Below, piece after piece: positions 25,935 to 35,800 of a DNA stretch of 64,000 bases; the first letter of the stretch is position 1; each line of letters starts with the position of its first letter. The position numbers and the translations under genes were made by a program. The DNA is from JAGPCK01 sp041675505 (GTDB lineage: Bacteria; Bacteroidota; Bacteroidia; UKL13-3). The DNA is taken from the NCBI GenBank assembly GCA_041675505.1, contig JBAYTR010000001.1:281117-345116 (forward strand), read 5' to 3'. Below the pieces are notes generated by a model. It saw only the letters and a list, made by a program, of their open reading frames with translations, was not told the origin of the DNA and did not search any database.

Positions 25935-26024
25935 GCTGCATAAAGCAAAATAGCCGGTAATACGGCACCAACGAATCCGGGGCTCATTAACCCCGGGCTC
26001 GTATAAAACGTTCCTCAAACTAAC

Positions 26025-27149
26025 ATGTTGACAGAACAAATTAACCAAGAAGATGTCTTTACTGATTCTTCTAATGCAAAAAAACTGCCTGGTAAGCTCA
26101 TTAAATTACTGGAGCAATTGGACCTTCAACAAAAAGGCCAACTAAAAAATAAGGAGTTGTTTATTACCGTTTCTCTCTGCTCAGGTATGGGAGGTCTGGA
26201 CCTTGGCTTTGAACAAACAGGGCGGTTCATCACACTGTATGCTATTGATAATGTAGGTCATGCTGTTGACACCTTCAGGCTCAACTTTGAAGGCACCTGC
26301 TGTGAGCTTGCAGAAATCAATGCAGCCATGACCGGCCAGTCTATCCTGGACCGAATTAACGCTTGGTATAAACAGGAGTATGGCATTGAACTGAACTTAC
26401 AGCCGGGTGACATTGATGTGGTCATTGGCGGGCCACCATGCCAGGACTTCTCCATGATGACCAGGCACCGCAACATTCAGCCGGAGGAGAGTGAAAAAAT
26501 TAACCTCTTTTATGAATGTGTAAGAATAGCCAAAGAACTTGGGAGCAAAACATTTGTATTTGAAAATGTACCTGCCATGCTACAAGGAGAAATGGCTCCA
26601 ACAGGTTTCAAGGTAATGAACTCTTTTACTGACAGTGGTTACTACTACAATTACAAAGAGCTGTGTGGTGTTCACTATGGTATGCCCTCTTCCAGAAGAA
26701 GACTCTTCTTTGTTGCTGTGCAGCAAGAACTGAAGCAGATGGGCATACTGCCTGTTTACCCCAAACCTGATCTGGCAGGGGCAGAACATCTTCGCATAAA
26801 AGACATTTTCCCTTACATAGAATACATCTGCACCAACCAGTTCAGCAACAAACTACTTGGAAGGGATAAATTCTGTCCTACCATCACAAGAAGTACTGCT
26901 TTAACTGTCTTCACACAAGGGCAATGGAGGAACATGTCGATTGAAGAAGCACTGCGCTTCCAGTCATTTCCGGCTGACTATAAATTCCCTGACAATCGTG
27001 GTTATGCTGAAAAGCATGCACGCATTGGTAACTCTGTTGGTCCTGCTGTAGCTAAAGCTGTAGCTGAATGTGTCGCTAATGATATGCTTGACAAATATTA
27101 CCAGATGGTAGCTGAACATGATAAGGAGTCGTTTAAAATGGCGGCTTAA
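26025..27149 (+). CDS. DNA (cytosine-5)-methyltransferase, copy 1
   Basis: The 374-residue C5 methyltransferase has all main motifs: SLCSGMGGLDLGFEQ near 47-61 (I, SAM binding), IGGPPCQDFS near 134-143 (IV, catalytic Cys), FVFENVPAM near 174-182 (VI, catalytic Glu), SSRRRLFFVAV near 222-232 (VIII), LRFQSFPADY near 310 (IX) and RIGNSVGPAVAKAV near 330 (X). The target-recognition region between VIII and IX is short (about 60 residues). No restriction enzyme is adjacent, but a convergent CoiA-like nuclease follows 68 bp away. It forms a pair with the ParB-like protein upstream. Confidence 0.95.
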   Translation: MLTEQINQEDVFTDSSNAKKLPGKLIKLLEQLDLQQKGQLKNKELFITVSLCSGMGGLDLGFEQTGRFITLYAIDNVGHAVDTFRLNFEGTCCELAEINAAMTGQSILDRINAWYKQEYGIELNLQPGDIDVVIGGPPCQDFSMMTRHRNIQPEESEKINLFYECVRIAKELGSKTFVFENVPAMLQGEMAPTGFKVMNSFTDSGYYYNYKELCGVHYGMPSSRRRLFFVAVQQELKQMGILPVYPKPDLAGAEHLRIKDIFPYIEYICTNQFSNKLLGRDKFCPTITRSTALTVFTQGQWRNMSIEEALRFQSFPADYKFPDNRGYAEKHARIGNSVGPAVAKAVAECVANDMLDKYYQMVAEHDKESFKMAA

Positions 27150-27217
27150 TCTGCAACAGCAGGTTGTATTGCAACAGTACTTCTAATAGCATCTCAGTTT
27201 GAAATTTTAGACTTAAA

Positions 27218-27967
27218 TTATTGTGAATACTTACTTATGAAGTCTGTTTTTTTTACAATTTGTATGTACCAAAATGGTTCCAGTATTTGTTCCCTTTTTC
27301 GCAACCAACATAAAAAGTCCTGACCAAAATCTAAGAATACAAGCGCATTGGATTGAAGCCATCCTTTGCGCTTGTTATTCCAAGTAAAAGCATGATGGAT
27401 GTCAGATAACTCAAGCCCTTTTAATTCTGGGGAGTTTAAGCCATACACTTGCAGCAGTCTTGGCTCTGATATTCCTAAGTCTAAAACATCAGCCTTCTTA
27501 AAGTAGAGCATTTCACTCATCTCAAAGTTATTCAATAGTGCATCAGATGGATTAGGGATATGCTGCTTAAGTGAAAAGTTATTTTTAAACTTTAATCCGT
27601 TTACTACCCAAATAAGTTTCTTGTAAAATCGGTTCCTCTGATTAAATTCTTCAACTGAAAGCGGTGAATTTTGAAATTCAATTGTAACACCATCTTTTGT
27701 ATGTATATCAGCTCTGTGATATTCGTTAGTGTTGGCATCTTTAAAAGTAACCTCCCTATAGTTTTCCGGAAATTTATTTTTCCATTCCCTGTGCCATTCG
27801 GTTTCAGGCTCTGACCAAGTATCGCAATCTTCTGTTCTTTTGTGTGCCCAATGATGAACCTTTATGCTTCCACACTTAGAAACAACTTCCTGACTGCATC
27901 CCATACAGATACCTGTTTTTCCTTTTTCTGGAAGACTTTTAATGCCATTTACAAAAGCGTACTGCAT
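27218..27967 (-). CDS. CoiA-like nuclease (competence-protein family)
   Basis: The 249-residue protein has the layout of the CoiA family: an N-terminal zinc-binding part with CMGC near 22-25 and a Cys/His patch ending HHWAHKR near 38-44, then ESETEWH-like and a PD-(D/E)xK nuclease core. The core shows HRADIHTKDGVTIEFQNSPL near 86-105 (D...ExQ), followed by VEEFNQRNRFYKKLIWVVN. CoiA affects DNA processing in competence; related proteins also occur in mobile elements and defence loci. It is convergent with the methyltransferase, and its own upstream region holds the direct repeat R1. Confidence 0.85.
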   Translation of the reverse strand: MQYAFVNGIKSLPEKGKTGICMGCSQEVVSKCGSIKVHHWAHKRTEDCDTWSEPETEWHREWKNKFPENYREVTFKDANTNEYHRADIHTKDGVTIEFQNSPLSVEEFNQRNRFYKKLIWVVNGLKFKNNFSLKQHIPNPSDALLNNFEMSEMLYFKKADVLDLGISEPRLLQVYGLNSPELKGLELSDIHHAFTWNNKRKGWLQSNALVFLDFGQDFLCWLRKREQILEPFWYIQIVKKTDFISKYSQ

Positions 27968-28155
27968 CCCTAACTTAATGGGGTAAATTTAAGATATATC
28001 TACATACCTTTTTTGAACTGAGGCTTCACAGCGTTTCCCTATGTTTCGGTTGTTTATGGTAGGAGACTATAAACAACTAGGGTTTTCTCTTTCAGCAAGC
28101 ATTAGCTAAATTTGGAGACCTCTGAATGGTTTTGAGTCAAAAGGTTTAATATGTT

Positions 28156-28259
28156 AGCACCTTTGAGATTCGGGCTCAACGGTGGGCTCCAGAAGGGCTA
28201 TATGAAGCGGTTTTTTTGTGTTATAGGCTATAGTGAGCAAAGCAGCAGTAATTCTGTTT
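28156..28259. repeat. Direct repeat R1 (left flank of the metal block)
   Basis: About 104 bp that match 42081-42181 closely and in the same orientation, e.g. GGCTATAT, GTGTTATAGGCTATAGTGAG and TAATTCTGTTT are shared. The centre TATAG-G-CTATA is a short palindrome. The rest of the gap from 27968 to 28402 shows no gene. Confidence 0.85.
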
Positions 28260-28402
28260 CAGATTTAAGGGGAACTCCTAAAAAAATTTGACCTATTATG
28301 AAAATTGATTCGCAAAATTATCTGGTCGAAATACTTCTCTTATATACTTTCGTGTCCAATACTATTCATTAAAAGTGATTTACTGTTTCTATACATAGTC
28401 TG

Positions 28403-29005
28403 TCATATAAGTCGTCTTACTTTCTGTTTGTAGTCCAAATAGGTCTGTCCGTGTTCTTTGGCTAAAAATTCTTCTTCAAGTCGGATTTGGATTTGAATAA
28501 GAACATAACCTAAAATCAAAAACAATGCTGTCAGTGCGTTAGGTGTAGTCAAAAAGAGTCCGACTAAACTTAAAATCATTCCAGAAAAAATCGGGTTTCG
28601 TGAAATGGAAAATAGTCCGCTTGTTACCAATTCTGTTTTTGTGTCTGTGTCAATACCAATACGCCAAGAGTTTTTCATATCGCCCTGTGCGATAATAGTC
28701 CAAACCAATGAAATGAATAGAAGTCCAAACCCAACATATTTAATTGTCAGGCTGTCAAGTTGTGTAATTAGTAAAAAATAGTCGTGCCAAGTCGGAAACA
28801 AAGCATACGCAACAACATAAAAGAACATTACTATCAATGTCAACTTGAAGTAAAGTCCAATAAGACCATAAGCGCTGTCGTCTTTCGGTAATACAAGCGG
28901 ATTTTTGCCTATTCGTTTTGCAACTACAACCGATTTCAAAACAAATGCAATTCCAAAATAAATAATGAAGTATATCGGTAATACTACTCTCAAAATGTCT
29001 GTCAT
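28403..29005 (-). CDS. Isoprenylcysteine carboxyl methyltransferase-like membrane protein
   Basis: The 200-residue integral membrane protein has about five helices (6-26, 47-70, 80-100, 135-155 and a last short one). The ICMT/PEMT-type C-terminal SAM-binding region reads SRNPIFSGMILSLVG near 133-147 and EEEFLAKEHGQTYLDYKQKVRRLI at the end (the EExxL...Y...V.R signature; shown in parts). Bacterial members are mostly uncharacterised but often neighbour heavy-metal pumps, as here, 20 bp downstream of the Zn/Cd ATPase on the same strand. The substrate may be a lipid or small molecule; unknown. Confidence 0.87.
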   Translation of the reverse strand: MTDILRVVLPIYFIIYFGIAFVLKSVVVAKRIGKNPLVLPKDDSAYGLIGLYFKLTLIVMFFYVVAYALFPTWHDYFLLITQLDSLTIKYVGFGLLFISLVWTIIAQGDMKNSWRIGIDTDTKTELVTSGLFSISRNPIFSGMILSLVGLFLTTPNALTALFLILGYVLIQIQIRLEEEFLAKEHGQTYLDYKQKVRRLI

Positions 29006-29025
29006 TTTTCTATTGATTTTATATG

Positions 29026-31035
29026 TTAAGCAAATTTCATTCTCTGTATTCTTACCGCATTTAATATCGCTAATAAAGCCACACCTACATCAGCAAATAC
29101 TGCTTCCCAGAGGGTGGCTACTCCGCCTGCACCTAATGCGAGTACAATAATTTTAACCACCATTGCCATTGTGATATTTTGCCAAACAATTTTTCTTGTT
29201 ACGTTTCCGATTTTTATAGCCGTTACAATTTTAGAGGGCATATCATTTTGGATCACAACGTCAGCGGTTTCAATGGTTGCATCGCTACCTAATCCTCCCA
29301 TTGCAATACCTGCATCGGCTAAAGCTACCACAGGAGCATCATTTACGCCATCACCAACAAAGGCAATAATTTTATTTTCGTTTTTTAGAGCCTGTACTTT
29401 TTCCACTTTATTTTCTGGCAATAAATTTCCAAAAGCATCATCAATATTTAAAATTTGTGCTACTTTATCCACAACAGTTTGCTTATCGCCTGATAGCATT
29501 ACCGTTTTAATATTAAGGCTGTGCATATCCTTAATGGCTTGTAACGCATCTTCTTTAATTTCATCTGAAATAGTTATGTACCCTGCATACTTATTGTTTA
29601 TGGCAACTACTACAATGGTTTCTACAATAGCTTCAATTGTTGGGTCATATTGAATATTGAATTTCTTTAAAAGCTTTAAATTCCCTGCTAAAACTTCTTT
29701 ACCGTCAATCGTTCCTTTTAAACCGTGTCCCGAAATTTCTTCTACTTTATCAATACTTACATTTTTTACTACATCTCCTGCGTGTTGAACAACTGCTAAA
29801 GCAATAGGATGTGTTGATTTACTTTCTATGGCTGCTGTTAATTTTAATAATTCCTTATCATCAACACCAACCGCTTTAATTTCTTGAACTTTAAATACGC
29901 CTTTAGTTAATGTGCCTGTTTTATCCATTACAACGGTATCTATTTTTGTCATAACATCTAAGTAATTAGAACCTTTAAATAAAATACCATTGCGAGATGC
30001 CAAACCAATTCCTCCAAAATATCCTAATGGAATTGAGATTACTAAAGCACAGGGACAAGAAATAACAAGGAACACCAATGATTTGTATAACCAATCACTA
30101 AACACATAATTAGAAACAAATAAATAAGGCAATAAGCAAATACCAACTGCTAAAAACACAACTATTGGTGTGTAAATTTTTGCAAATTTTGAAATGAATA
30201 ATTGTGTTGGTGATTTACGTGCGGTTGCATCCTGTACCATTTCCAATATTTTGGATAGTTTACTATCTTTAAATAGTGCTGTAACTTTTATATCGGAAAC
30301 AGAATTAAGGTTAATCATTCCTGCTAATACTTGTTCGCCTTTTCTTTTTGTGTCGGGTTTACTTTCCCCTGTTAATGCTGCTGTATTAAAGGAAGCCGAT
30401 TCTGAAATTAGTTCCCCATCTAACGCAACTTTTTCTCCTGCCTTTACTTGTATTGATTCTCCAATTTGTATTTCATTAGGGGATACAATTTGAAATGTTC
30501 CATTTCTATTTACATTAACTGTATCAGGACGAATATCTAACAATGCTTTAATGCTTTTTTTAGCCCGATTAACTGCTGCTGTTTGAAATAGTTCTCCAAC
30601 CGCATAAAACAACATTACTGCCACACCTTCGGAATACTCTTTAATAAAGAATGCACCTAATGTGGCAATTGACATTAAAAAAAATTCAGAAAAGAAAGCC
30701 CCTTTTGAAATCGACTTAACAGCATCTTTCATTACTGGCACTCCAACTGGAATATAAGCTACGATATACCACACCAAACGAACGTAATCTTTAAAAAAGT
30801 CAGGCTTTATAAAGTAATCGAAAACAAGCCCTGTCATTAAAAACACAAAACTAATGATTGCTGGTAAGTATTCTTTCCAAACTGGTTCGTTTACGTGACT
30901 ATGCTCGTGTTCATCATCATCATTGTCCGAATGTGTATGTTCTGTTTTTGCATTTATTTTTTCCTCCAACGAGCAACAAGTCATAATGCCTTGTGCATCG
31001 TAGGTGTGTTTATGTTTTGGGTCTATATTAATCAT
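29026..31035 (-). CDS. Zn/Cd/Pb-type heavy-metal P-type ATPase (P1B-2)
   Basis: The 669-residue inner-membrane exporter has a short N-terminus with a CC pair (MTCCSLEEK near 18) and a His/Asp-rich patch (near 34-48). Transmembrane metal site SCPCALVISIP is near 328, the phosphorylation site DKTGTLTKG near 373, STHPIALAV near 410 (the P1B HP signature) and GDGVNDAPVVALADAGIAMG near 560. The final helix carries ADVGVALLAILNAVRI, the DxG pattern of Zn2+/Cd2+/Pb2+ exporters such as ZntA. It is the downstream part of the Czc-type gene block and separated from czcB by 94 bp. Confidence 0.95.
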   Translation of the reverse strand: MINIDPKHKHTYDAQGIMTCCSLEEKINAKTEHTHSDNDDDEHEHSHVNEPVWKEYLPAIISFVFLMTGLVFDYFIKPDFFKDYVRLVWYIVAYIPVGVPVMKDAVKSISKGAFFSEFFLMSIATLGAFFIKEYSEGVAVMLFYAVGELFQTAAVNRAKKSIKALLDIRPDTVNVNRNGTFQIVSPNEIQIGESIQVKAGEKVALDGELISESASFNTAALTGESKPDTKRKGEQVLAGMINLNSVSDIKVTALFKDSKLSKILEMVQDATARKSPTQLFISKFAKIYTPIVVFLAVGICLLPYLFVSNYVFSDWLYKSLVFLVISCPCALVISIPLGYFGGIGLASRNGILFKGSNYLDVMTKIDTVVMDKTGTLTKGVFKVQEIKAVGVDDKELLKLTAAIESKSTHPIALAVVQHAGDVVKNVSIDKVEEISGHGLKGTIDGKEVLAGNLKLLKKFNIQYDPTIEAIVETIVVVAINNKYAGYITISDEIKEDALQAIKDMHSLNIKTVMLSGDKQTVVDKVAQILNIDDAFGNLLPENKVEKVQALKNENKIIAFVGDGVNDAPVVALADAGIAMGGLGSDATIETADVVIQNDMPSKIVTAIKIGNVTRKIVWQNITMAMVVKIIVLALGAGGVATLWEAVFADVGVALLAILNAVRIQRMKFA

Positions 31036-31129
31036 CTTTATTTTTTTTAATTTGGCGGGCGAGAGAACTTGGTTATGAAAAAATCCCTTTATTTAAGGAA
31101 AAAGAACCCAAGCCTCTGCCCATATATTT

Positions 31130-32413
31130 TTAATGTGAATGAGCTTCCCCTTTGTTATTCATTTTAGCTAAGATGAAAAATGCTCCATTTACTACTACTT
31201 TGCTATTTGCAGGAATTTCTTTAAGTAACGTAATTTCACTATAACCTATATCGGTTGTGCCTTTACGGATTGGTATTTTTTCAAAAATTGTTCCTTCTTC
31301 ATAGTGTTCAGGTTCTTCTTTATCACCGTGTTTGTGTCCGTGTTCATCGTGCTTATGTTCGGCAGTTTCATTTACATCGTGATGTTCTTCTTCTTTGTGA
31401 GCATCTGTAACAATAAAAATATAGTCCTGCCCCTCGTGGCTTACAATGGCGTTGGTTGGCACTGCATCAACGGTGGCATTCTCTAAACTTACCAATGCAG
31501 TTATGCTCATTCCATCAATCAATCCTTGTTTGTTTCCTTTTACCATTGCATGAACGGCTACGGCTTTGGTGTTTTGCTCAAAGGTGTTGCTAATGGCGTA
31601 AACATCTGCATCGTATTCTTTGCCCGGATTATTTGTGAGTGTAAAATGTATGGTTTGCCCCACTTTTAATTTCTGCAAATCTTTTTCATATACATACAAA
31701 TCCAAATGCAGTTGGCTATTGTCCACTATTTCGGCAATTGGGTTGTTGGCATCAACATAGCTGCCAATGTTTACCATCACATTGCTGATTGTACCATTTA
31801 TGGGGCTTGAAATATTTACAACTGACTGGATATTTTCGCTTGTGAGTGAAGTGGTGTTGATACCTATAAGCTCTAACTGCTTTTGCAAACTCGCTTTTCG
31901 GGTTTTCAAAGTTTTCAGTTCTGCATCGGCTAACTGCAAATTTTTCAATGCTCCTGCATTGCCTTGTTGCAATTCTTTTTGTCGGGCAAATTCCAATTGT
32001 GCCAATTCTGTTTTTGAAGAAACACTTAAAAATTCCTCTTGCATTGTGATAAAAGAATTGTTTGAAATGGTGGCAATGGTTTGTCCTTTACTAACCGAAT
32101 TTCCTGTTTGAACCAAAATAGATTTTATTACACCGCCCAATGATGCTGTGGCATTTGCTCTGTTTTGATTTGGCACTTTTAAAATTCCGTTGGCTTTGAG
32201 TGAAGCGGTTAATTGCTTTTTTTCAATACTGCCCAACTCAATTTTTATAGATTTCATTTGCTCGTCTGTGAGCATTGCCGTGTTGGTGTTTTCGTGTTCG
32301 TCATGTTTTTCCTCTGAATGTTCAGCTTTTTTATTTGATGCAGATTTGTTTCCGCAAGATGAAAGCAACAATGTTGTTGCCATGATTGTTATGATGACTA
32401 TGAAGTTTTTCAT
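31130..32413 (-). CDS. czcB: Heavy-metal RND efflux adaptor, lipoprotein (CzcB-like)
   Basis: The 427-residue periplasmic membrane-fusion protein is tethered by a lipobox (TTLLLSSCGN, lipidated Cys near residue 20). A His-rich stretch follows at once (EEKHDEHENTN). The lipoyl halves are at about 90-115 and 200-230, with a coiled-coil hairpin between, and a beta-barrel after. A second, large His/Glu-rich segment near 345-380 (HKHDEHGHKHGDKEEPEH) probably binds Zn2+ or Co2+. It should pair with the CzcA-CzcC fusion encoded 448 bp upstream, with a small lipoprotein between them in the same operon. Confidence 0.93.
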   Translation of the reverse strand: MKNFIVIITIMATTLLLSSCGNKSASNKKAEHSEEKHDEHENTNTAMLTDEQMKSIKIELGSIEKKQLTASLKANGILKVPNQNRANATASLGGVIKSILVQTGNSVSKGQTIATISNNSFITMQEEFLSVSSKTELAQLEFARQKELQQGNAGALKNLQLADAELKTLKTRKASLQKQLELIGINTTSLTSENIQSVVNISSPINGTISNVMVNIGSYVDANNPIAEIVDNSQLHLDLYVYEKDLQKLKVGQTIHFTLTNNPGKEYDADVYAISNTFEQNTKAVAVHAMVKGNKQGLIDGMSITALVSLENATVDAVPTNAIVSHEGQDYIFIVTDAHKEEEHHDVNETAEHKHDEHGHKHGDKEEPEHYEEGTIFEKIPIRKGTTDIGYSEITLLKEIPANSKVVVNGAFFILAKMNNKGEAHSH

Positions 32414-32462
32414 TTTATTTTTAGAATTATTTGTTGTTTAAGAATTGATGTTGATGATAGAG

Positions 32463-32843
32463 TTATTCAACTACTGGAATATTTGCATTAACTGTTTCCG
32501 TTTTCTTTTTGATTGTTACTGGTATTCCTCCTACAACAGCATTTGAAATTGCCGAATCATACCCAACAGAAAAAACATAATAATCACCTTTATTCAATTC
32601 TTTGAATTCATATTTTGCATCCGCTCCTGCCGTAACACTTGCATCATAGTTTGAAGGGCTTATGCCAGCAGATTCTTTTGCACCATATTTAATGTAAACC
32701 GTTGCATTTGGGATGGGGGCTGAATGATGTTTTATGTAACCTGTAATAATTGCCTTGCCACCTGTTCCTTCTTTTTTGCAAGAAAGAACTGTTGTTATCA
32801 TCATTGCAATGATTAATGTGGTAAAAATGATTTTTGTTTTCAT
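32463..32843 (-). CDS. Small lipoprotein with carboxypeptidase-regulatory-like fold
   Basis: The 126-residue protein has a lipobox (ITTVLSC, Cys at about 22) followed by KKEGTGG. Its single beta-sandwich domain resembles the carboxypeptidase D regulatory/CnaB type: AIITGYIKHHSAPIPNATVYI near 31-51, then the typical 'YEFKELNKGDYYVF' strand near 93-106. It is presumably anchored in the outer membrane facing the periplasm or surface. It lies in the gap between CzcA-CzcC and CzcB, which suggests an accessory role in assembly or metal handling, but no family member with known function comes to mind. Confidence 0.82.
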   Translation of the reverse strand: MKTKIIFTTLIIAMMITTVLSCKKEGTGGKAIITGYIKHHSAPIPNATVYIKYGAKESAGISPSNYDASVTAGADAKYEFKELNKGDYYVFSVGYDSAISNAVVGGIPVTIKKKTETVNANIPVVE

Positions 32844-32861
32844 AGTATTTGTTTTGAAATA

Positions 32862-35800
32862 TTATTTGTTGATTAAGAAATTGATGTTGATGATAGATTG
32901 ATTGAGTTGGTTTACCGATTGCAAATAATTTAACTGCACATCAGTAGCGGTTTGTAATGCCTGTAAATATTCAATATAACCAATATCGCCACTTTTGAAA
33001 CCAACTTTTGCGGTGCTGATAATTATTTCAGCATTGGGCAAAGCGGTTGATTTGTAATAATTGTATTGCGACAAATTCTGGTTGTATTGCTGAAAGGCAT
33101 TTTGCAATTGATTTTGCAAAATCAATTTTCCATTGTTGGCTTCAGTTTGCAAAGCCTGTTGTTTGTAGTTAAGCGATTTTACTTTTGAAGCGTTGCTAAA
33201 AAAAGTAATTGGAATACTTAACCCAACATTAAAGCCTTGAAAGCGTTTACTGCCATCAAAATTTACATCTGCCCCATTTATGTTTTGCACTCCAATTAAT
33301 GACTGGTTGAAATAACCCACATTAAAATCAGGCAATGCAGATGCGGTTTCTACCTTTTTATTTTGTTCGGCAATAACGGCTTGCTGATACAATACTTTTA
33401 ATGAAGGATTATTTACAATAAATGTAGTGTCAAACGAATTACTCATTACAAGTGGTTGAAAGTTTCCGCTATATTCAATCGTAAATTCTTCGCTTGTGTT
33501 CATTAATGTTTTTAGCGAATTGTGAGCCGTTATAAAGTCTGTTTCGTTTTGTTTGAGAAAAAGCACAAGTTGTCCCCTCTTGGTTTCGGCTGTGGTTTTT
33601 TCCAACAAATTTGTTTCACCTGTTTTGTATCGCAAAGCTGCTGCATCTACAAAATCGTTATATAAACTGTCTAAGGATTGCAGTTGCTTTTTAGTGGTTT
33701 GTAAATATTGCAATTGGTAAAACCAGTATTGCACCTTTGCTTTTATTTCGTTTGCGGTGGCTTGCTTTTGCAATTGGCTACTTTCCAATTCGGCTTTATA
33801 CAAACTTGATTTTGCAGTATAGTAAGTTGGAAAAGGGATACTTTGCGAAACCTGAAAAGCCTTGTCCTGATTGACGCTGTTGTATTGCCCAAACTGAAAA
33901 TTGACATTCGTTTTAGGTAATTCAAACACCGATTTTTTCAAAGTGGTGGAAGATTGAACATCGAGTTCTTGCGATTGAATTTCTAAATTATTTTTCAATG
34001 CTGTGCTTATTGCATCTTCAACCGAAATGGTTTTAGTTGTTGGCGTTTGAGCATTGGCAGCATTGAAAGAAAGCAATACAAAAACCAAAATACTTGTGGC
34101 TGAAACTTTGATTTTAGAAAACATCACATACAGCAAAGGCAAAACAAACAGAGTTAAGAAAGTAGCAGTAAGCAAACCGCCTATAACAACCGTTGCCAAA
34201 GGTTTTTGAACTTCTGCCCCTGCACCGTGCGAAAGTGCCATTGGTAAAAATCCCAATGATGCAACGGTGGCAGTCATTAGAACAGGTCGCAAACGGATTT
34301 TTGTTCCTTCTTTTATGCGTTCTAAAATGTCGGTCATTCCGTCTTTTTCTAATTGATTAAAAGTTCCGATTAACACAATCCCGTTCAGCACAGCTACACC
34401 GAACAATGCAATGAAACCGATACCTGCCGAAATACTAAAAGGCATATCACGAATGAGCAAAGCGAATACGCCACCTATTGCACTCATTGGAATTGCAGTA
34501 TAAATAAGCGTAGCTTGTTTTACTGAACTAAACGTAAAATAGAGTAACATAAAAATGAGTGCTAATGCTACTGGCAATGCAATCATTAGGCGTTTGCTCG
34601 CTGCTTGCAAATTTTCAAACGTGCCTCCATAGGTGTAATAATACCCTTCGGGAAGTTTTACTTTTTCATTGAGTTCTTTTTGAATATCGGTAACAACACT
34701 TTCTACATCTCTGCCTTTAATGTTGAAACCTACAACAATTCTTCGTTTGCCATCTTCACGGCTTATTTGTGCTGGACCCAATTCCATTTTTATTTCCGCA
34801 ACTTGCGATAATGGAATTTGCGTTCCGTTGGTAGTTGGGATATACAAATGACTCACATCATCAATGTTGTTGCGGTGTGTGCTGTCTAAGCGAACAACCA
34901 AATCAAATTTGCGTTCGTTTTCATACACAACTCCTGCACTTCCACCAGCAAATGAAGTAGAAACAATGTGGTTGATGTCCTCAATGTTTAAACCGTAATT
35001 GGCAATTTGAGAACGATTGTATTTGATTACGATTTGCGGAAGTCCTGCAACACGTTCAACACTTGGTTCTGTTGCACCGTCCACACTTTGCACAACTGAA
35101 TTTACTTTATTGGCATAGTTTAAAAGTGTGTCCATATTTTCACCAAATATTTTTACTGCAACGTCTTGGCGAATACCTGTCATAAGTTCGTTGAACCGCA
35201 TTTGTATTGGTTGGTTCTTTTCAAAGAATACCCCAGGGATTGTGTTTAATCTTTCTTCAAACTCTTCTGCCAATTCATCATACGAAACATCACGTTTCCA
35301 TTCGCTTTGTGGTTTCAAAATTATCATCATATCCGTTGCTTCGGGTGGCATTGGGTCGGTGGGAACTTCGGCAGCACCTGTTTTGCCAACTACCATTTTT
35401 ACCTCGTCAAATTCTTTGATAAGTCTTGATGCTTGCATTGAGGTTTCTAAACTTTGTGAAAGTGATGTGCCTTGCGGTAATATGCAATGAAAAGCAAAAT
35501 CGCCTTCCTGTAAGGTTGGGATAAATTCACCGCCCATTCTTGAAAACAGAAACACGGAAACCACAAATACGGCAACTGTTACACCTACAATTACTTTTTT
35601 GAAACGGATTGCTTTTTCCAAAAGTGGTGCATAAATGCGTTGGAAAAAGTTCATCATTCTATCGCTCAATGTTTGCTTGTGCGAAACGTTTTTAGAAAGG
35701 AACGCTGCACACATCATTGGAATGTAGGTAAGTGATAAAATCAACGCTCCAATAATGGCGAAAGAAACCGTTTGAGCCATTGGGCTAAACATTTTGCCCT